Source: Methanobacteriota archaeon
Lineage (GTDB): Archaea; Thermoplasmatota; Poseidoniia; Poseidoniales; Poseidoniaceae
Assembly (NCBI GenBank): GCA_002702945.1
Contig: PADF01000025.1
Location: 1-11,349 of the forward strand
Length of the DNA stretch: 11,349 nucleotides
Direction: 5' to 3'
The notes below the pieces were generated by a model. It worked only from the letters and a program-made list of their open reading frames with translations. It ran no database searches and was not told the DNA's origin. Shown piece by piece: positions 1 through 5,371 of the stretch (positions are counted from its first letter, which is position 1; every line of letters starts with the position of its first letter). The position numbers were made by a program, and so were the translations under genes.

Positions 1-659
1 TAAGTAGTTCCTCCTTCACTATCCTGGGATGAGTAGACTTCACTTGATATAACCACACCTTCAGTTTCTTGCCAGTCTCCAGTTCCGAGGTCGGATAATA
101 GCGGTGCACCAATCATTAAGGTTACAATGAAAGAAATTGTACACCAGAACAAGGTAAACCCCCATCCTGCAGCAAGTCCTCCCCAACTGGATAGATTTAT
201 CTGTATAGTTACGTCATCTTCATTGAATTCTTCATCAGGATTCAATTTTTGATTTTTATTTTCAGGCGATTCATCATCTGTAATGTATTCTGGAATTATT
301 GATTCTAGATATCCAAGTGCTTGTTCAATATCCCCTTTTTGTTGATGAATCATTTTCCCATCAAACCAGTATTCAAACTGACTTGATTCAATATTCATCT
401 GAAAAAAGCGATTTCCAGGTGCTAAATTTATGATAAACAGAGACTTGCTTGAGAGGATTAAATCAATTGCTTCTTGAGGCAATTCGTTGGATTTATCTAA
501 GGACATCTCGATATTTTTGTCATCTACTTCAATTAATAGTGGGTTAGAAAATACAACAACCTCTGATTTAGATGATTTTGATAACTCTAGTTTCTCTTCT
601 TTAGTGGTTTCTTTTTCGCTATCTTTTGAAACAGCATCATCCCAAAAGTTGTTTGACAT
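1..659 (-). CDS. DUF3592-like membrane protein, N-terminal part (cut by left window edge)
   Basis: The reading frame is open from an ATG at 657-659 to the left edge, giving 219 complete codons; the C-terminus is missing. Residues 1-35 are charged and low-complexity. Residues 36-125 form a soluble alpha/beta-looking region I do not recognise, and 126-152 are an acidic linker. Residues 160-188 are one long hydrophobic segment, followed by D-W-Q-E-T-E-G-V-V-I-S-S-E-V (195-208). That W-x-x-T-x-G-V-V pattern just after a membrane span is typical of DUF3592 proteins, where a beta-rich outer domain usually follows and then a second span. A GAGGG ribosome binding site lies 7 bases before the ATG, which supports this start. 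It follows the aldo/keto reductase by 61 bases on the same strand and may be co-transcribed. The function is unknown, and the DUF3592 assignment rests on a short match at the cut end. Confidence 0.75.
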   Translation of the reverse strand, partial: MSNNFWDDAVSKDSEKETTKEEKLELSKSSKSEVVVFSNPLLIEVDDKNIEMSLDKSNELPQEAIDLILSSKSLFIINLAPGNRFFQMNIESSQFEYWFDGKMIHQQKGDIEQALGYLESIIPEYITDDESPENKNQKLNPDEEFNEDDVTIQINLSSWGGLAAGWGFTLFWCTISFIVTLMIGAPLLSDLGTGDWQETEGVVISSEVYSSQDSEGGTT

Positions 660-666
660 GCTCTAA

Positions 667-671
667 CCCTC
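667..671 (-). promoter_or_regulatory. Ribosome binding site of the DUF3592-like gene
   Basis: On the minus strand this reads GAGGG, 7 bases before the ATG at 659. The same core and similar spacing recur before the PRC-barrel and RNase Z genes, so this looks like the genome's Shine-Dalgarno form, and it fixes the start codon. Confidence 0.55.
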
Positions 672-714
672 AATTGTTTCTTTTTGTGCTTTGTCCCGAC
701 GAGGGAAAAGTACG

Positions 715-724
715 CTTTATTTAT
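715..724 (-). promoter_or_regulatory. Possible TATA box before the DUF3592-like gene
   Basis: On the minus strand this reads ATAAATAAAG, overlapping the stop codon of the aldo/keto reductase. Transcription would begin near 694 and give a leader of about 35 bases that contains the GAGGG site. It may give this gene its own promoter, but AT-rich sequence makes chance matches common. Confidence 0.3.
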
Positions 725-1557
725 GGTTCAATAGTTGGGTTCCAGCCTGATACATAATTACATTCAAGCGCTTTAATTTCATCATAATGCGAGGATATAT
801 CTACTCCAAGTGATGCGATGTTCTCGATTATCCTTTGTGGATTACTGGATTTAGGAATTGTGATACAACCCTCATCATAACAGAATTTTATTGCAACCTG
901 TGCAGGTGTACACCCTATTTTTTCTGCTATTGCAGCCAATTCAGGGTCGTCCACTTTATGTCCTCTTGCTAAAGGAGAATATGCCATTACTTTGGCACCA
1001 GATTGTTCAGTGGCTTGTTTGAGTTCGGGGCGTTGTAGCCATGGATGAAATTCGATTTGATTGACACTTGGCATATAACTTGCATATTTTTTCATCGCTT
1101 CAAGGTGTTTAGGTCCGTAATTTGAGACTCCAATTGATTTGACCCAACCCTGCTCAAGACAATGTTCCATAGCTTTCCAAACAGGTTCTCTATGTTCTGG
1201 ATTTTCAGGCGGTGCATGAACTAGGTAGAGATCAATATAGTCCATGTCAAGCAGTTCTAATGATTTCTTGCAATGTTCAATTGTTTCTTCATAGCCAGTG
1301 GCATGCCCTCTTCTTAATTTGGTTGTGATAAAAACAGATTCGCGTGAAACGCCTGACTGTTTAATCGCTTCTCCAACTTCGTGTTCGTTATTGTATGCTC
1401 TAGCGGTATCGATATGAGTATAACCTGCGTTTAGTGCACTAACTACTGAATTTTTGCACTCGCCTTGTTTTGACATCAAGAATACTCCAAGTCCGAATTG
1501 AGGTACTTCATGAGGATAGGCTTGTTCACCATTGGGGGTGTTATGACTAATGCGCAT
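721..1557 (-). CDS. Aldo/keto reductase (2,5-diketo-gluconate reductase-like)
   Basis: A 278-residue NADPH-dependent aldo/keto reductase, reducing aldehydes or ketones in the cytoplasm; the length is normal for the family. With the ATG at 1555-1557 as residue 1, the catalytic tetrad is complete: D50 and Y55 in H-I-D-T-A-R-A-Y, K80 in F-I-T-T-K, and H114 in L-Y-L-V-H. Further family marks are G-V-S-N-Y (143-147), N-Q-I-E-F-H-P (166-172), the Y-S-P-L loop (193-196) and the cofactor-phosphate loop I-P-K-S-S-N-P (234-240). The natural substrate cannot be read from sequence. The start is uncertain. The ATG gives the usual short lead into the N-G hairpin and G-L-G-V-F but has no clear ribosome binding site. 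An in-frame GTG at 1597-1599 overlaps the upstream stop as GTGA, and a TTG lies at 1612-1614. The upstream surface-protein gene is 38 bases away, so the two are probably co-transcribed. Confidence 0.92.
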   Translation of the reverse strand: MRISHNTPNGEQAYPHEVPQFGLGVFLMSKQGECKNSVVSALNAGYTHIDTARAYNNEHEVGEAIKQSGVSRESVFITTKLRRGHATGYEETIEHCKKSLELLDMDYIDLYLVHAPPENPEHREPVWKAMEHCLEQGWVKSIGVSNYGPKHLEAMKKYASYMPSVNQIEFHPWLQRPELKQATEQSGAKVMAYSPLARGHKVDDPELAAIAEKIGCTPAQVAIKFCYDEGCITIPKSSNPQRIIENIASLGVDISSHYDEIKALECNYVSGWNPTIEP

Positions 1558-1595
1558 GGTAATTGGAATACTAGGAGGTTGATGAATCCAACTAC

Positions 1596-2240
1596 TCACT
1601 CTTCTTCTGACCAAGTTCGACGCATCACCTTTCCAGTCAATTCGCCGGCATCTTGGGGATCCATATCGTGTTCTACAATAAGGTGTTTAATCAGTTCATG
1701 CTGAACAACCATTTCATCACACTTGGGGCATTGTAATTCTTTGGCAGGTCTGTATCCCATGAATTCTAATCTTCCTTGAGTTGTGGTCAGTCTTCTACCT
1801 GTGCGAAGAAGAACCGAAACAAATACCAAAACAAATAATACAATCACACAACCAAAGCCCATAAAAACTCCTGATGTAGGAGGATATTGTGCCAATTTAA
1901 TATCTTGTGTAACCGACTTTTGCCCTGAATCACCAAGGCCATCTAAATTGATAATATGAGTAAAATTTTCACCCCTTAGGCTTAGAAAAATATCTAATCC
2001 ATTATCTTCTGATTCAACATCAATCATCAATGTAAACTCACCATAAGCACTGGTCATTACGCTACTTCCTCGGTGTTGATAGCAGTCGTAATTTCCCTCC
2101 TCGCATGCGACAGTAACATATTCTAGAGGGACAGGTGAATTATCAGCATATGTTGCCTTACCAGAGATGAGATATGTCTCAGCACTCACTGAAGGAGAAA
2201 AAATCACCATCAAACAAATGATGACCAAAATCCGTCTCAT
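1596..2240 (-). CDS. Surface protein: signal peptide, transthyretin-like domain, membrane span, C2H2-like zinc-binding tail
   Basis: A 214-residue protein. Residues 1-20 are a signal peptide (M-R-R-I-L then a hydrophobic core, cleavage expected after S-V-S-A). Residues 22-115 resemble a carboxypeptidase-regulatory/transthyretin-like beta sandwich: I-S-G-K-A-T-Y, V-P-L-E-Y-V-T-V, and later Y-G-E-F-T-L. C46 and C53 could form a disulfide outside the cell. Residues 124-145 are a strong membrane span followed by R-T-G-R-R, so the tail is cytoplasmic. The tail holds C171-x2-C174-x11-H186-x4-H191, a C2H2-type zinc site. The ATG at 2238-2240 is chosen over upstream in-frame codons (the frame opens at 2384) because it begins the signal peptide and sits 26 bases from a TATA box, as in a leaderless mRNA. 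It heads a minus-strand unit with the aldo/keto reductase. The function is unknown; a sensor or surface-anchoring role is only a guess. Confidence 0.85.
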   Translation of the reverse strand: MRRILVIICLMVIFSPSVSAETYLISGKATYADNSPVPLEYVTVACEEGNYDCYQHRGSSVMTSAYGEFTLMIDVESEDNGLDIFLSLRGENFTHIINLDGLGDSGQKSVTQDIKLAQYPPTSGVFMGFGCVIVLFVLVFVSVLLRTGRRLTTTQGRLEFMGYRPAKELQCPKCDEMVVQHELIKHLIVEHDMDPQDAGELTGKVMRRTWSEEE

Positions 2241-2261
2241 GGTAGATGTAAAAATCAGGGG

Positions 2262-2270
2262 CTTAAATAC
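2262..2270 (-). promoter_or_regulatory. TATA box of the minus-strand surface-protein gene (leaderless)
   Basis: On the minus strand this reads GTATTTAAG. Its centre lies about 26 bases before the ATG at 2240, the usual archaeal TATA-to-start-site distance, so transcription should begin at the start codon itself. No Shine-Dalgarno sequence lies directly before the ATG, which agrees with a leaderless mRNA. Confidence 0.6.
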
Positions 2271-2303
2271 TCTTGATTTTCTCCTTACTGGAATTAATAC
2301 ATG

Positions 2304-2313
2304 AATTAATAGA
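2304..2313 (+). promoter_or_regulatory. Possible TATA box of the photolyase gene
   Basis: AATTAATAGA is centred about 27 bases before the GTG at 2335 and would give a leaderless transcript. A second AATTAATAC at 2292-2300 would start transcription near 2322. The element lies in the 94-base divergent gap, back to back with the minus-strand TATA box, about 40 bases away. Confidence 0.4.
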
Positions 2314-2320
2314 GGCCAAA

Positions 2321-2326
2321 AGGTGG
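2321..2326 (+). promoter_or_regulatory. Possible ribosome binding site of the photolyase gene
   Basis: AGGTGG lies 8 bases before the GTG at 2335 and favours that codon over the in-frame GTG at 2341. It can only work if transcription begins upstream of it, so it competes with the leaderless reading given by the TATA-like element at 2304-2313. Confidence 0.4.
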
Positions 2327-2334
2327 AATAAAGC

Positions 2335-3822
2335 GTGTCAGTGAGTATAGTTTGGTTCAAGAGAGATCTCAGGATTTCAGACAATCAAGCACTTAGTGCT
2401 GCAATCTCAAGTCGACAGCCGGTAATATGTTTATTCAATCTTGAACCCGAAAGGATTGATAGAGAAGACACAGATGGAATTCATATCAAATGGGAATTAG
2501 ATTGTCTAGAGGAATTGAGAAAATCCTTAGAATCGATTGGAGGAAAATTATTATTCAATCATGGTAATGTGGTTGAGGAATTATCCAGATTACATCAACA
2601 GTACGAAATCAAAAATGTGTTTAGTCATGAGGAAACAGGACTTCAATGGTCTTGGGATAGAGACAAGAGAGTTTCAGCTTGGTGCCAAGAAAATAATGTA
2701 CAATTCACCGAGTTTGCAACAAACGGTGTTGTTAGAAGATTGAAATCTAGAGATAATTGGAAGAGACATAGAGATTCAAGGGTAAATGGTGAGATGATTG
2801 AGACACCGGAAAAAATAGATCCACCTAGTGACCTAAAATCTAGTATCATACCTCAATTATCAGAACTAAAAATTGAGGCTCGTAAACTAAAAGACAGACC
2901 AGCACCAGGAGAAAAGGCAGCCTTAGCAGTATTATTCTCTTTCTTGGACGAGAGGGGGCGTAATTACAGGAAGGGCATGTCAAGCCCGATTTCAGGTCAA
3001 GAGATGTGCTCCAGACTTTCCCCTTACCTCAGTTCAGGATGTATTAGCATTAGACAGATTTTTTATCATACTAAAAGAAAACAAAAGAGAGTAAAACAAA
3101 ATCCACGTTCTAAAGAAAATAGGGGTTGGACTACCAGTTTGAGTTCTTTTCAAAGCCGTCTAGCATGGCATTGCCATTTCATGCAAAGACTAGAATTAGA
3201 AGCGACAATGGATACAATTGCACTTAATCCAGAATTAGATAGTGAACTCCAAAGAAACTTCGATGAACAGAGATTTCAAGCTTGGAGCGAAGGAAAAACT
3301 GGATGGCCATTTTTCGATGCATGTATGAGATTTTTACTTGCTACAGGCTGGATTAATTTTAGGATGCGAGCGATGCTTCAATCTGTAGCATCTTACACAT
3401 TGTGGCTACCTTGGCAAATCACTGGTAACCATCTAGCGAGATCTTTCTTGGATTATGAACCTGGTATTCACTGGTCACAAGTACACATGCAATCAGGTGT
3501 TACTGGAATAAATTCAGTTAGGGCCTATTCGGTTAGAAAGCAATCTGAAGACCAAGATCCCGATGGAGAGTTCATCAGAGAGTGGGTTCCAGAATTATCT
3601 AATGTCCCTACTGAATTTATTCATGAACCATGGTTGATGTCTAACGAGCAACAATTAGAGTTTAATTGCGTGATTGGTAAGAATTATCCCGAACCAATTG
3701 TAGATGAAAAATCGACAAGAAAAGAAGGGGTCAGCAAGTCATATTCTGCAAAATCAAAAGCACTTGTAAAACAACGTTCAAAGTTAGTTTACCAACTTCA
3801 TGGAAGTCGCCGAAGAAGATAA
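2335..3822 (+). CDS. phr: DNA photolyase/cryptochrome family flavoprotein
   Basis: A 495-residue flavoprotein, expected to split UV-induced pyrimidine dimers in DNA using blue light. Residues 1-150 are the Rossmann-type antenna domain, beginning S-I-V-W-F-K-R-D-L-R-I-S-D-N. The FAD domain follows: S-R-L-S-P-Y-L-S-S-G (226-235), E-G-K-T-G-W-P-F-F-D-A-C-M-R (319-332), G-W-I-N-F-R-M-R (338-345), and D-P-D-G-E-F-I-R-E-W-V-P-E-L (408-421). Between these, the segment usually reading N-x-x-x-W-x-W-A-x-S-T-G-T-D is replaced by H379-W-S-Q-V-H-M-Q-S-G-V-T-G-I-N393, so residues near flavin N5 and the inner electron-transfer tryptophan differ from class I enzymes. Residues 459-495 are a basic tail with 13 K/R, ending in four arginines. 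It appears to be monocistronic, with a hairpin terminator after it. CPD repair is most likely; a pure light-sensor role cannot be excluded. The start is GTG (2335 or 2341). Confidence 0.93.
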   Translation: MSVSIVWFKRDLRISDNQALSAAISSRQPVICLFNLEPERIDREDTDGIHIKWELDCLEELRKSLESIGGKLLFNHGNVVEELSRLHQQYEIKNVFSHEETGLQWSWDRDKRVSAWCQENNVQFTEFATNGVVRRLKSRDNWKRHRDSRVNGEMIETPEKIDPPSDLKSSIIPQLSELKIEARKLKDRPAPGEKAALAVLFSFLDERGRNYRKGMSSPISGQEMCSRLSPYLSSGCISIRQIFYHTKRKQKRVKQNPRSKENRGWTTSLSSFQSRLAWHCHFMQRLELEATMDTIALNPELDSELQRNFDEQRFQAWSEGKTGWPFFDACMRFLLATGWINFRMRAMLQSVASYTLWLPWQITGNHLARSFLDYEPGIHWSQVHMQSGVTGINSVRAYSVRKQSEDQDPDGEFIREWVPELSNVPTEFIHEPWLMSNEQQLEFNCVIGKNYPEPIVDEKSTRKEGVSKSYSAKSKALVKQRSKLVYQLHGSRRRR

Positions 3823-3824
3823 AT

Positions 3825-3845
3825 AAAACGATGCCATCGTTTTTT
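3825..3845 (+). terminator. Hairpin terminator after the photolyase gene
   Basis: AAAACGAT (3825-3832) and ATCGTTTT (3836-3843) are perfect inverted repeats around a 3-base loop, followed directly by T residues (six in a row, 3840-3845). It starts 2 bases after the stop codon. The stem is AT-rich and weak, so the T-run may be the main signal, as is usual in archaea. Confidence 0.6.
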
Positions 3846-3857
3846 AATTAAAAAGAG

Positions 3858-3865
3858 ATTTAAGC
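3858..3865 (+). promoter_or_regulatory. Possible TATA box of the PRC-barrel/RNase Z operon
   Basis: ATTTAAGC lies between the photolyase terminator and the PRC-barrel gene. Transcription would begin near 3888, giving a leader of about 37 bases to the ATG at 3925, or a very short one to the GTG at 3892. A second AT-rich block (AATAATTATT, 3866-3875) overlaps this area. Confidence 0.35.
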
Positions 3866-3913
3866 AATAATTATTCGGTTTTCTTTATGTTGTGTCGACC
3901 CTACGCATTAATC

Positions 3914-3917
3914 GAGG
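3914..3917 (+). promoter_or_regulatory. Ribosome binding site deciding the PRC-barrel start
   Basis: GAGG (GAGGG with the next base) lies 7 bases before the ATG at 3925. It matches the sites before the RNase Z and DUF3592-like genes, so this ATG is preferred over the upstream in-frame GTG at 3892. Confidence 0.5.
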
Positions 3918-3924
3918 GCTGACC

Positions 3925-4185
3925 ATGATGCAAGGCGAAGATATGATTTCTCGCTTATCTGGTCTTGTTGTTTATCTTCCTTCAGGCCAAAAATTAGGTG
4001 TAGTCTATGATGCGGTTGTAGATACTTCTGGAATCCGATGTACCCATCTTTTCGTAAGAGAAACCGATCATGAATTAGTCGAAGGCGGAATCAATGTTGC
4101 AGTCCCCTGGCGATGGGTACGTGGAGTAAACGATGTAGTCATGCTCAGGTGGTTTCCACCAACTCCAATTCCAATGAATTCCTGA
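3925..4185 (+). CDS. Single-domain PRC-barrel protein
   Basis: An 86-residue protein made of little more than one PRC-barrel (beta-barrel) domain: S-R-L-S-G-L-V-V-Y, then L-G-V-V-Y-D-A-V-V-D, T-H-L-F-V-R, and V-P-W-R-W-V-R-G-V-N-D-V-V-M-L. The D-A-V-V-D turn and the V-P-W-R-W-V strand are the recognisable family marks. There is no signal peptide or membrane span, so it is cytosolic. Free-standing PRC-barrel proteins are common in Euryarchaeota; some act in RNA metabolism and, in haloarchaea, in FtsZ-based cell division (CdpB-type). Which applies here is not shown by the sequence. The ATG at 3925 has a GAGG site; an in-frame GTG at 3892 would add 11 residues and start near the predicted transcription start. 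It is followed 9 bases later by the RNase Z-like gene, almost certainly in one operon. Confidence 0.85.
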   Translation: MMQGEDMISRLSGLVVYLPSGQKLGVVYDAVVDTSGIRCTHLFVRETDHELVEGGINVAVPWRWVRGVNDVVMLRWFPPTPIPMNS

Positions 4186-4187
4186 GG
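4184..4187 (+). promoter_or_regulatory. Ribosome binding site of the RNase Z-like gene
   Basis: GAGG overlaps the PRC-barrel stop codon and lies 7 bases before the ATG at 4195. Its place at the end of the upstream gene suggests translational coupling of the pair. Confidence 0.6.
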
Positions 4188-4194
4188 CGATATT

Positions 4195-5325
4195 ATGGGA
4201 TTTGACATTCATATTCTAGGTACTTCTTCGGCTCGCCCAACCGGTTTTAGGCAAGTTAGTGGCAGTATTGTTGTTTGCGACGAAGGTGTCGCAATTGTAG
4301 ATGCTGGGGAGGGTTTTCAGTCTCGCTTCGCAGTGCAAAGAAAGCGAATGAAACAGTTTGGTGAATCACAAATTAAAGTTGGTAAAGTCGATGTATTATG
4401 TTTGACACACGGGCATTTAGACCATACTTGGGGTGTACTTCCTTGGCTACAAACCATGTCTCTAGACAACCGCGATAAACCGTTACTGATTCTCGGTCCA
4501 ACATCAAGCGAAGTTCTCGATTCATTATTGTCTAACTCTAAGTTACCCGAAGATATGTCTCATTCTGATTTAATTATACAATGGCAATCTTGGCATCAAT
4601 TAGGTGGAACAACCGAAAAATTAGGATATCCTGTTCGGTGGATTCTAGGTGATGTCAAGGCTGATCGTTGGGTTGAAATAATTCCTGATGAACAAAAAGT
4701 TGTTGCATTATCTTCAATGCCTCAACCTTCTGGATGGAAAAAGAATCAACTTGTTGCTCTGGAAACAGAACATACAGTTCCATCATGTGGTTGGCACTTT
4801 TCAGCCAAGGGCAAGAAAGGAAAATTCAACCGTCTCAAGGCCGCAGAATTGAAACTCAGCGAAAGTCAGAAAGCGGGACTCGCTAAAGGTGAAGATCAGG
4901 TGCTGGAAAGTGGTGAATTACTTGCTGCAGGTGAGTTTAGAGGTCCGGATTCTGGAGCGATTAGTGCAGTTCTTTCAGGAGATACCGCAGAGATGTCTCA
5001 AGGGATTTCTAATTTAGAGTCATGCGATGTTCTAATCCACGAAGCAACATTCCTTGATGCTTGGTCAGAGCATGCTTCAAATTATTTGCATAGTACGGCA
5101 AGTGGAGCGGCAAGGACAGCAAAATCATGCGGAGCTAAACACCTAGTATTGACTCATTTTGGTGCGAGAATAAAGAATACTGATGAGATGTTAGGCGAAG
5201 CCCAAAGTCAACTAGGCGAGACGGATATCACATTAAGTGCGGCATGTGATGGAGATAGAATCGTGCTTTCAGATAACGGACAAATTTCACATTTGGTTTG
5301 GAATGAACAAGGTTGGAATAATTGA
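4195..5325 (+). CDS. rnz: Ribonuclease Z-like metallo-beta-lactamase (tRNA 3' processing)
   Basis: A 376-residue metallo-beta-lactamase-fold hydrolase, best matching RNase Z, which cuts precursor tRNA after the discriminator base. Order of motifs: L-G-T-S-S-A-R-P-T (8-16), V-D-A-G-E-G-F-Q (35-42), the zinc motif H72-G-H74-L-D76-H77, E-H193-T-V-P-S-C-G-W, S-G-D263-T, I-H282-E-A-T-F, H299-S-T-A-S-G-A-A, and L-T-H321-F. The block from 192 to 265 and the H-E-A-T-F / H-S-T / L-T-H-F set are RNase Z hallmarks. It is longer than the usual 300-310 residues, with extra sequence at about 47-65 and 115-185. Motif details deviate: H-G-H-L-D-H instead of H-L-H-G-D-H, and D-A-G-E-G-F-Q instead of D-C-G-E-G-T-Q. 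It is cytosolic and second gene of an operon with the PRC-barrel protein. tRNA processing is likely; another nucleic-acid or small-molecule substrate is possible. Confidence 0.85.
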   Translation: MGFDIHILGTSSARPTGFRQVSGSIVVCDEGVAIVDAGEGFQSRFAVQRKRMKQFGESQIKVGKVDVLCLTHGHLDHTWGVLPWLQTMSLDNRDKPLLILGPTSSEVLDSLLSNSKLPEDMSHSDLIIQWQSWHQLGGTTEKLGYPVRWILGDVKADRWVEIIPDEQKVVALSSMPQPSGWKKNQLVALETEHTVPSCGWHFSAKGKKGKFNRLKAAELKLSESQKAGLAKGEDQVLESGELLAAGEFRGPDSGAISAVLSGDTAEMSQGISNLESCDVLIHEATFLDAWSEHASNYLHSTASGAARTAKSCGAKHLVLTHFGARIKNTDEMLGEAQSQLGETDITLSAACDGDRIVLSDNGQISHLVWNEQGWNN

Positions 5326-5337
5326 TTCAAACAAGCG

Positions 5338-5345
5338 CATATTTG
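5338..5345 (+). promoter_or_regulatory. Likely TATA box of the PKD-domain membrane protein gene (near-leaderless)
   Basis: CATATTTG lies in the 46-base gap after the RNase Z-like gene, centred about 30 bases before the ATG at 5372. Transcription would begin within a few bases of the start codon, giving a leaderless or near-leaderless mRNA. No purine-rich ribosome binding site precedes this ATG at normal spacing. Confidence 0.45.
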
Positions 5346-5371
5346 AAGTGTGAGAGTCCAAACAGCGGTAT

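Noticed and set aside
1498..1704. 68-codon plus-strand open frame across the reductase start
   Set aside because: It overlaps two well-supported minus-strand genes and has no domain.
2241..2384. Upstream extension of the minus-strand surface protein (48 more residues)
   Set aside because: It would bury the signal peptide, cross both promoters and overlap the photolyase start; the ATG at 2240 fits the TATA spacing.
2537..2849. Two short open frames (plus and minus) within the photolyase gene
   Set aside because: Shadows of the photolyase antenna domain.
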